Below are positions 22,918-27,716 of a DNA stretch of 27,716 bases, piece by piece. The translations under genes and the position numbers were made by a program. The DNA lies in contig CAJUEO010000012.1 of the NCBI GenBank assembly GCA_910585685.1, positions 1 through 27,716 of the forward strand, read 5' to 3'. A model generated the notes under the pieces. It had not been told where the DNA came from. It searched no databases and worked only from the letters and a program-made list of their open reading frames with translations. The stretch's first letter is position 1, and each line of letters opens with the position of its first letter. Source of the DNA: an uncultured Christensenella sp. Lineage in GTDB: Bacteria > Bacillota > Clostridia > Christensenellales > Borkfalkiaceae.

Positions 22918-23094
22918 TTAGTTTTTATTTCTTTTTCTCGCTGCTTCAGCTTTTTTGCGGCGCTTTACGGAAGGTGACTCGTAAAACTCTTTCTTGCGAA
23001 GGTCGCCTATTATGCCGTCTCTCGAACACTTTCTCTTAAAACGACGAAGCGCGCTTTCAACAGACTCGTTTTCTCCTACTTTTATAGTTGACAT
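22918..23094 (-). CDS. rpsU: 30S ribosomal protein S21
   Basis: This 58-residue protein is bacterial ribosomal protein S21, with the typical VGENESVESALRRFKRKCSRDGIIGDLRKKEFYE followed by the strongly basic tail VKRRKKAEAARKRNKN (read in pieces). The ATG at 23094 follows AGGTG with 6 bases of spacing; the in-frame GTG three codons upstream is part of that ribosome binding site. It has a consensus promoter and its own terminator, so it is mainly monocistronic. Confidence 0.97.
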   Translation of the reverse strand: MSTIKVGENESVESALRRFKRKCSRDGIIGDLRKKEFYESPSVKRRKKAEAARKRNKN

Positions 23095-23144
23095 CTCTTT
23101 CACCTGCCCTTGCCTGTGCGTTAGTTTGGTTTACAACCTTTAAA

Positions 23145-23173
23145 AGTATAGCAAATACGGCGTTTGCTGTCAA
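23145..23173 (-). promoter_or_regulatory. Promoter of rpsU
   Basis: On the minus strand TTGACA (23173-23168), 17 bases, TATACT (23150-23145). The spacer has an inverted repeat, GCAAA and TTTGC. Confidence 0.85.
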
Positions 23174-23209
23174 CTGATTTAAGTCAACATTTTTCAATAA
23201 AATGCTCTT

Positions 23210-25192
23210 TTATTCTATTGCCTTCAAGCTCTCGTTCATATCTATTTTGACTATCTTCGGCGTAAGCAAAATAGTCACCAAAAACGTGGCAAAAAACACG
23301 AAAACGGGCGCGACGAGCCACCAATACCAGCTTACTCCGCCTATCGTTCCCATTCCGAGTATGTCGAACAAAAGCTGCATTATTCCCGTCGACAGCGCGT
23401 AGCCGAATAAAATGCCGACCGCCGTATCTATATAAACTTCGCGGTAAATATAACCTGCAACCTCTTTATCGTGATAGCCCAAAACTTTCAAGGTGGCAAG
23501 CTCGCGGTTGCGTTCGCTGACGTTTATGTTTGTAAGCGTATAAATTACTACCGCCGTCAACAGCGCGGCAAAAACTATTACAACCAACGCTATTGCCATA
23601 ACAGAGGGTGAGTCGATACCTCCGAAAAGGCAGGTATCCAAGAGCGCAAGCCCTGCCATAACAAGCGCCGTTGAAACGGCAACCGAAACAACGGTCATAA
23701 TAAACCGCGGCAAATACCTTAACACATTGCGCGTAGTCGACTTATACTTGAAAGAAAGCCTGTTCCATATAATGGGGATTCTTTCGAGAAATGACTTTTT
23801 GCCTGCTTTGGGAGGCTTTGGTCTCAATAAATCGGCAGGAGTTTCATGCGTCATTTTAAGCCCTGCAAAGAAGGTTGCGCCGAGCGTAGTTACAACAATT
23901 ACCGAAAAAACTATGAGATAGAAAACAAGCGCAATCTGCGAGGAAATGGGCGGCATTGCAAAACTGTAATTAAATACATAGCAAATCAGATATGCAAGTC
24001 CCAGCCCGACAAAGTACGAGCCGACCCCACCTATTCCCGTTGCAATCATTGCAAATAGAATATATTTGAAAATTATCTTCAGGCCCGAGTAGCCGAGCGT
24101 CCTTAAACAAGCAATCTGTCCGCGCTCTTCCTCCATAAGCCTAGTCATTGTGGAAAGAACTACAAGCGCCGTTACGAACAGGAACGCGACCATTAAAACA
24201 TAACCTATTTCGCGTACGCTGTCGGAATATCCCATTAACATTTTAAAGCTTGCGTTACTGTTTAAATCGATAAATCTTACGTTTTCCGCGTCGGAGCCAA
24301 GCACGGAATTAATTATTTCGTGCTGCTCTTTTACATAGTTGTCATAACCGAGCCCGAACGCATTGAATTTGCCCTTGTTTTCAAACGAAAGATAAATATC
24401 ACCCGTCTGCAAAATTTTTTTCTCATTTGGAATGAAGGGAGGATAAGCCGGTATTGTGGGAATCATAGACGACGGAAGATATAAGATGTTGTCCAAAGTT
24501 ATAAGCGAGTTGATGCCGTTTATATCGTCAGGGATTTGAGTCCCCTCGGGATTGTGGTAGCTCGGCTCTCCCTCTTTTGAAAAAGTGAGAGGGCTTGACA
24601 CCACTCGCTGTATTATTGCCGTCTGCTTGACTCCGTCGATTTTGTCTAACACCATAGCCGTCATTTTGTCGAGTTCTTTCCCCTCGCGTTCGGCTGTCTG
24701 CGTCAATATGTCTTTAAAATCTATTTCTATCTCTGTTTTTGCGGAAACGTGCTTTATTTTGTTGTCGGAAACTTCGGTATATGCCAAAACACAGTCCGTT
24801 TGGGTAATTTCCGCACACTCGATATCCTCCAAAACGTTGACTTCGCTTCCTTCGAGGTTATCGAGAAAATAAAGGCGCGTAAGCCTGCTTTCCCCGTCAA
24901 TGTCTACATAGGCGTCGAGCGACATACCCGTTTCAACGTTGTTCTCTCCGTAAATATCTTTGAGCGCCGCTATATGCTCAATGGTAAAACCGTCCTCACT
25001 CTCCGTCTTTAAAATCAAATCGCTTACATTTCTGTCCCTATAGTGGTCTGTAAGAGAATACTCCAACTTATCCGCCGACGAGCCTATACCCGAAATAAAG
25101 CCCACCGCGACAAGCACTATAAGTATTATCGAAATAAACCGCGTGAAATGTTTTTTGAACATTCTCGACAGAGTTTTCAAGTAAGTTTTCAT
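23210..25192 (-). CDS. ABC transporter permease with two FtsX-like domains
   Basis: This 660-residue membrane protein pairs with the ATPase encoded just upstream. One N-terminal membrane segment (ISIILIVLVAVGFISG, about 20-37) is followed by a predicted extracytoplasmic domain of about 290 residues. A first FtsX domain with three helices carries the coupling motif GQIACLRTLGYS. A second unit (FIMTVVSVAVSTALVMAGLALL onward, then three helices) carries RELATLKVLGYHDKEV. Eight helices in all fit the MacB/Lol-type mechanotransmission class more than a solute importer. The ATG overlaps the ATPase stop (TAATG), so translation is coupled; the GTG two codons earlier is a poorer start. No strong terminator is visible downstream. 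The substrate is unknown; lipids, antimicrobial peptides or cell-wall control are usual for the class. Confidence 0.92.
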   Translation of the reverse strand: MKTYLKTLSRMFKKHFTRFISIILIVLVAVGFISGIGSSADKLEYSLTDHYRDRNVSDLILKTESEDGFTIEHIAALKDIYGENNVETGMSLDAYVDIDGESRLTRLYFLDNLEGSEVNVLEDIECAEITQTDCVLAYTEVSDNKIKHVSAKTEIEIDFKDILTQTAEREGKELDKMTAMVLDKIDGVKQTAIIQRVVSSPLTFSKEGEPSYHNPEGTQIPDDINGINSLITLDNILYLPSSMIPTIPAYPPFIPNEKKILQTGDIYLSFENKGKFNAFGLGYDNYVKEQHEIINSVLGSDAENVRFIDLNSNASFKMLMGYSDSVREIGYVLMVAFLFVTALVVLSTMTRLMEEERGQIACLRTLGYSGLKIIFKYILFAMIATGIGGVGSYFVGLGLAYLICYVFNYSFAMPPISSQIALVFYLIVFSVIVVTTLGATFFAGLKMTHETPADLLRPKPPKAGKKSFLERIPIIWNRLSFKYKSTTRNVLRYLPRFIMTVVSVAVSTALVMAGLALLDTCLFGGIDSPSVMAIALVVIVFAALLTAVVIYTLTNINVSERNRELATLKVLGYHDKEVAGYIYREVYIDTAVGILFGYALSTGIMQLLFDILGMGTIGGVSWYWWLVAPVFVFFATFLVTILLTPKIVKIDMNESLKAIE

Positions 25193-25893
25193 TACCACTC
25201 AATCTCCTCTATCGGTCGGGGCGATGAATTTGTCTGAATTTCCTCTATCATTCCGTTTTTGATATGGATAACTTTGTCCGCCATATCTTTGAGCGCAGAA
25301 TTGTGGGTAACAATTATTACAAGCCGCTTGCGCTGTTTACAGGTGTCGTGCAAAAGCTTTAATATCTTTTTGCCCGTGTTATAGTCAAGCGCGCCCGTAG
25401 GCTCGTCGCAGAGCAAAAGTTTGGGATTTTTTGCAATTGCTCTCGCTATCGATACTCGCTGTTGTTCACCGCCGGAAAGCTGAGCAGGGAAATTGTTCAA
25501 CCTTTCGTCCAACCCGACTTCCGTCAAAACCTCCTTGGGATCAAGGTGGTATTTACAAATTTCTACGGCAATTTCAACGTTTTCAAGCGCGGTAAGGTTG
25601 GGCATAAGATTATAGAACTGAAACACAAATCCAACGTCTCCGCGGCGGTATTCGGTAAGTCCGCGCTTATCGAGAGCAGTAACATTTTTACCGTCAAGCG
25701 TAATCGTACCCGAAGTTGCGTTGTCCATACCGCCCAAAAGGTTTAAAAGCGTGGTTTTTCCTGCACCCGAACTACCCAATACTACGACAAATTCTCCGTC
25801 TTCAAGTTCGAAAGATACGTCCTTTAGCGCGTGTACGCTTACGCTACCCGTCTTATATTCTTTGCCTACCTCGGAAAGTGTAAGAAAACTCAT
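25192..25893 (-). CDS. ABC transporter ATP-binding protein (MacB/LolD type)
   Basis: This 233-residue nucleotide-binding subunit has Walker A GSSGAGKT (40-47), the Q-loop glutamine Q92 in FVFQFYNLMPNLTALENV, the signature LSGGEQQR (139-146), Walker B LLLCDEPTGALD (catalytic E164) and the switch histidine H197 in VTHN. The Q-loop wording is typical of the LolD/MacB/FtsE group. A longer frame begins at 25974, but the ATG at 25893 has GGGGG in front and its protein begins like the family (MSFLTLSEVGKEYKTG). The upstream codons also cross the promoter. It is the first gene of a two-gene operon with the FtsX-type permease. Confidence 0.95.
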   Translation of the reverse strand: MSFLTLSEVGKEYKTGSVSVHALKDVSFELEDGEFVVVLGSSGAGKTTLLNLLGGMDNATSGTITLDGKNVTALDKRGLTEYRRGDVGFVFQFYNLMPNLTALENVEIAVEICKYHLDPKEVLTEVGLDERLNNFPAQLSGGEQQRVSIARAIAKNPKLLLCDEPTGALDYNTGKKILKLLHDTCKQRKRLVIIVTHNSALKDMADKVIHIKNGMIEEIQTNSSPRPIEEIEW

Positions 25894-25915
25894 ATTCTTA
25901 TCCCCCTTTTTATTT

Positions 25916-25944
25916 ATTCTACCATAAGTTTTAAAATAAAACAA
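25916..25944 (-). promoter_or_regulatory. Promoter of the ABC transporter operon
   Basis: On the minus strand TTGTTT (25944-25939), 17 bases, TAGAAT (25921-25916), placing the start about 15 bases before the ribosome binding site. Confidence 0.6.
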
Positions 25945-25991
25945 TGCTTTTTTTAAAATACGATTATTTATCACTAAACTTTCAAATTAAA

Positions 25992-26020
25992 TTGACTTTT
26001 TTTTGTTTTTAATTTAAAAT
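25992..26020 (+). promoter_or_regulatory. Promoter of tRNA-Leu
   Basis: TTGACT (25992-25997), 17 bases, TAAAAT (26015-26020), about 30 bases before the mature tRNA 5' end. Confidence 0.7.
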
Positions 26021-26048
26021 ACTTTTGGTTAACATTTAATATTTACTT

Positions 26049-26131
26049 GCTGACATGGCGGAATTGGCAGACGCGCAGGACTTAGAATCCTGTCCGCAAG
26101 GGTGCAGGTTCAAGTCCTGTTGTCAGCACCA
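26049..26131 (+). tRNA. tRNA-Leu (anticodon UAG)
   Basis: The acceptor arms GCTGACA (26049-26055) and TGTCAGC (26121-26127) pair perfectly, followed by A and an encoded CCA. The anticodon arm CAGGA-CTTAGAA-TCCTG gives anticodon TAG, which reads CUN leucine codons. A long variable arm (TCCGCAAGGGT) is typical of class II tRNA-Leu. The T arm GCAGG-TTCAAGT-CCTGT is normal. Confidence 0.97.
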
Positions 26132-26162
26132 CCGAGACACACGCAAAAGTAGCGTGCTTTAA

Positions 26163-26204
26163 ACAGATAATAAAAGCGGACTTACGTCCGCTTTTATTAT
26201 CTGT
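26163..26204. terminator. Bidirectional terminator between tRNA-Leu and queF
   Basis: ACAGATAATAAAAGCGGAC (26163-26181) and its exact complement (26186-26204) form a 19-base-pair hairpin with a 4-base loop. It ends the tRNA transcript and the converging queF transcript and overlaps the queF stop. Confidence 0.88.
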
Positions 26205-26688
26205 TGTCGATTTTTTCGGGATACATATCATGTTGCGAAAGTCTGTCCCAGGCTACCCGTTCCCACCTGGTCCCCTTTTTGCCGTAGTTGCAATAGGGGT
26301 CTATGGAAATCCCCCCGCGAGGCATAAATTTACCCCATACTTCGATATATGCGGGGTCCATCAAATCAATAAGGTCGTTCATAATTATATTCACGCAGTC
26401 TTCGTGGAAATCGCCGCGGTTTCTGAACCCGAAAAGATACAGCTTTAAAGACTTGCTTTCAACCATCTTTTCGCGCGGTACGTACGAAATATAGACCGTA
26501 GCAAAATCGGGCTGACCCGTAATTGGACAAAGACTTGTAAATTCTGGACAGTTGAACTTTACGAAATAGTCCCTCTCCGGGTGTTTGTTTGCAAAAGTTT
26601 CCAAAACGGACGGGTCGTAAGTCTGAGGATATTTAACGTTATTGTTACCGAGCAGGGTAATACCTTCGTTATGTTTTTCTCTTGGCAT
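26197..26688 (-). CDS. queF: NADPH-dependent 7-cyano-7-deazaguanine (preQ0) reductase QueF
   Basis: QueF reduces the nitrile preQ0 to the amine preQ1, the base then inserted into tRNA on the way to queuosine. The 163-residue length is that of the short, unimodular type. The catalytic cysteine C54 and aspartate D61 lie in FTSLCPITGQPDFA. The QueF motif is ESKSLKLY (77-84), followed by FRNRGDFHEDCVN (88-100) with the substrate-binding H95-E96. AAAGGAG, inside the last codons of queC, precedes the ATG, which begins one base after the queC stop, so the genes are coupled. Confidence 0.96.
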   Translation of the reverse strand: MPREKHNEGITLLGNNNVKYPQTYDPSVLETFANKHPERDYFVKFNCPEFTSLCPITGQPDFATVYISYVPREKMVESKSLKLYLFGFRNRGDFHEDCVNIIMNDLIDLMDPAYIEVWGKFMPRGGISIDPYCNYGKKGTRWERVAWDRLSQHDMYPEKIDNR

Positions 26689-26689
26689 A

Positions 26690-27376
26690 TTATTCTCCTT
26701 TCATTGCTGGGTCTTCTATTCCGTTGGCTTTAAAAGCGGCGGCGCGGTCGCGGCAAGTAGCGCATACGCCGCAAGGTTTTTCGCCGCCCGAATAGCAGCT
26801 CCAAGTATATTTATACGGAACGCCGAGTTCAAGCCCCTTAGTTACAACCTGAGATTTGTTTAAATTAACAAAAGGCGCAAAAATTCTGAGCTGTCCTCCG
26901 CTGCCCGTATTTATAGCTTCTCCCATAGCGGAATTGAATTTTTCGCTGCAATCGGGATAGGCGTTGCCCGCCGCATCGTCGCTGTGCGCACCGTAATATA
27001 TTACCTCGCACCCGTGCGATAGCGCCACGCTTGCCGCGGCGGAAAGAAACAGTCCGTTCCTGAAAGGAACGTAGGTTGAAACGGGTTTGCCGCCCGTTAC
27101 GGAAATCTGTTCGGCATAACTTTGCAAAGGTATATCATTGGGCGACTCCGCCAAAAGCGAACAGTCCGAACCTTCGAATATTATAGAAAGGTCAAGCCGC
27201 TTTAAAGCAACGCCGTAAAAGTCGGCAACTTTTTGCGCGGCGTCGAGTTCTTTACTGTGTTTCTGACCGTAGTAAACGCAAAGGGCCGAAACTTCCGTCG
27301 CGCCGTATTTTTGAACCGCAAGACCCAGACAGGTTGCACTGTCCACTCCGCCGCTTAATAAAACGAGTGCTTTCAT
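26690..27376 (-). CDS. queC: 7-cyano-7-deazaguanine synthase QueC
   Basis: QueC converts 7-carboxy-7-deazaguanine to preQ0 using ATP and ammonia. The 228-residue protein has the PP-loop SGGVDS (8-13) and family segments YYGQKH, STYVPFRNGLFLS, GAHSDDAAGNAYPDCS and TWSCY. The C-terminal zinc site has four cysteines (C194, C202, C205, C208). The ATG overlaps the folE stop by 4 bases (ATGA), and queF follows directly. It is part of a folE-queC-queF operon for queuosine precursor synthesis. Confidence 0.97.
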   Translation of the reverse strand: MKALVLLSGGVDSATCLGLAVQKYGATEVSALCVYYGQKHSKELDAAQKVADFYGVALKRLDLSIIFEGSDCSLLAESPNDIPLQSYAEQISVTGGKPVSTYVPFRNGLFLSAAASVALSHGCEVIYYGAHSDDAAGNAYPDCSEKFNSAMGEAINTGSGGQLRIFAPFVNLNKSQVVTKGLELGVPYKYTWSCYSGGEKPCGVCATCRDRAAAFKANGIEDPAMKGE

Positions 27377-27716
27377 ATCCTATCCCTCAAAAGATTTTGT
27401 AGGGAAACGTCGTTTTTGAACGCGCCGAAGTAATTTTCAGTAACAGTTTTTGACGATACGTTTTTTATCCCGCGCGAAGTCATACAGCTGTGACAGCCTT
27501 CTATCCTGACGCCGACGTCGGGCGATAAAGCCGCAAGCGAAATTATTTCGGCAATGTCCCGTCCCAGTCGCTCCTGCAATTGCAACCGTTTTGCCGCCAT
27601 ATCGCAGATACGCGCTATTTTACTCAATCCCAGAACTCTTCCGCGCGGAACGTACGCCACGTCGACTTTCATATCGTACATAAGCGCCATATGATGCTCG
27701 CAATAGCTGAACACGC
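27373..27716 (-). CDS. folE: GTP cyclohydrolase I (5' end cut by window edge)
   Basis: The visible 114 residues are the C-terminal two thirds of GTP cyclohydrolase I, which makes dihydroneopterin triphosphate, the first intermediate of both folate and queuosine. CEHH holds a zinc cysteine and histidines, AYVPRGRVLGLSKIARI and RLQLQERLGRDIAE follow the family, and EGCHSCMTSRGI supplies the third zinc ligand and catalytic residues. After CEHH the usual LPF-type sequence reads MALMYDM, a mild deviation. The frame is open to the window end, so the true start lies outside; the GTG at 27714 is internal. Position before queC suggests it serves queuosine synthesis. Confidence 0.93.
   Translation of the reverse strand, partial: VFSYCEHHMALMYDMKVDVAYVPRGRVLGLSKIARICDMAAKRLQLQERLGRDIAEIISLAALSPDVGVRIEGCHSCMTSRGIKNVSSKTVTENYFGAFKNDVSLQNLLRDRI

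Noticed and set aside
23210..25893. Bacitracin-type BceAB transporter
   Set aside because: The permease has one helix, a large domain and then two FtsX units, not the ten-helix layout with a late extracellular loop, and no histidine kinase pair is adjacent.
26049..26131. tRNA-Leu as the attachment site of the left-hand element
   Set aside because: It lies more than 20 kb away with core genes between and no repeated 3' end seen near the element.
1..27716. CRISPR array
   Set aside because: No regularly spaced direct repeats of suitable length were found.

Overview
The window looks like chromosome from an anaerobic Gram-positive of the Firmicutes, most likely Clostridia (inferred, not proven). 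The reasons are rubrerythrin, the pcrA-ligA pair, strong GGAGG-type ribosome binding sites, a genome-encoded CCA on the tRNA, and many promoters of the TTGACA/TTTACA-N17-TATAAT type. No rRNA, CRISPR array or intact insertion sequence is visible.

Bases 1 to about 4700 are an accessory, AT-rich region that reads as the decayed remnant of a mobilizable element. A three-gene minus-strand operon (XRE repressor, DUF6615 protein, serine recombinase cut short after its catalytic domain) sits back to back with a plus-strand block. That block holds a candidate structured RNA, a six-codon leader, a palindrome-rich oriT-like segment and mobC. The relaxase expected after mobC is absent. Next comes an unrecognised 522-residue AT-rich gene with its own promoter, followed by a strong hairpin terminator. 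A second small XRE gene (4777-5019) marks the transition to ordinary chromosome.

Bases 5050-6560 are a rubrerythrin and aldo/keto reductase operon ending in a bidirectional terminator. Bases 6568-13290 are minus-strand carbohydrate genes: an intracellular GH3 beta-glucosidase followed by a GPH-family sugar symporter, then a separately promoted family 2 glycosyltransferase and ROK glucokinase. Together they suggest uptake of a beta-glycoside, its hydrolysis and phosphorylation of the released glucose. The symporter and the glycosidase both carry unusual lysine-rich C-terminal tails.

Bases 13460-23173 are minus-strand information-processing genes: a type IIA topoisomerase pair (B then A, overlapping by one base), NAD-dependent DNA ligase, PcrA helicase, a small unrecognised protein and ribosomal protein S21. 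Bases 23210-25944 are a two-gene ABC transporter with a large predicted extracytoplasmic domain. A tRNA-Leu(UAG) lies on the plus strand at 26049. The window ends in a minus-strand queuosine/preQ0 operon, folE (cut by the window edge), queC and queF, which shares a bidirectional terminator with the tRNA.

The strongest candidates for something undescribed are the XRE/DUF6615 operon, the 522-residue orphan gene, and the structured RNA and oriT-like DNA between them.
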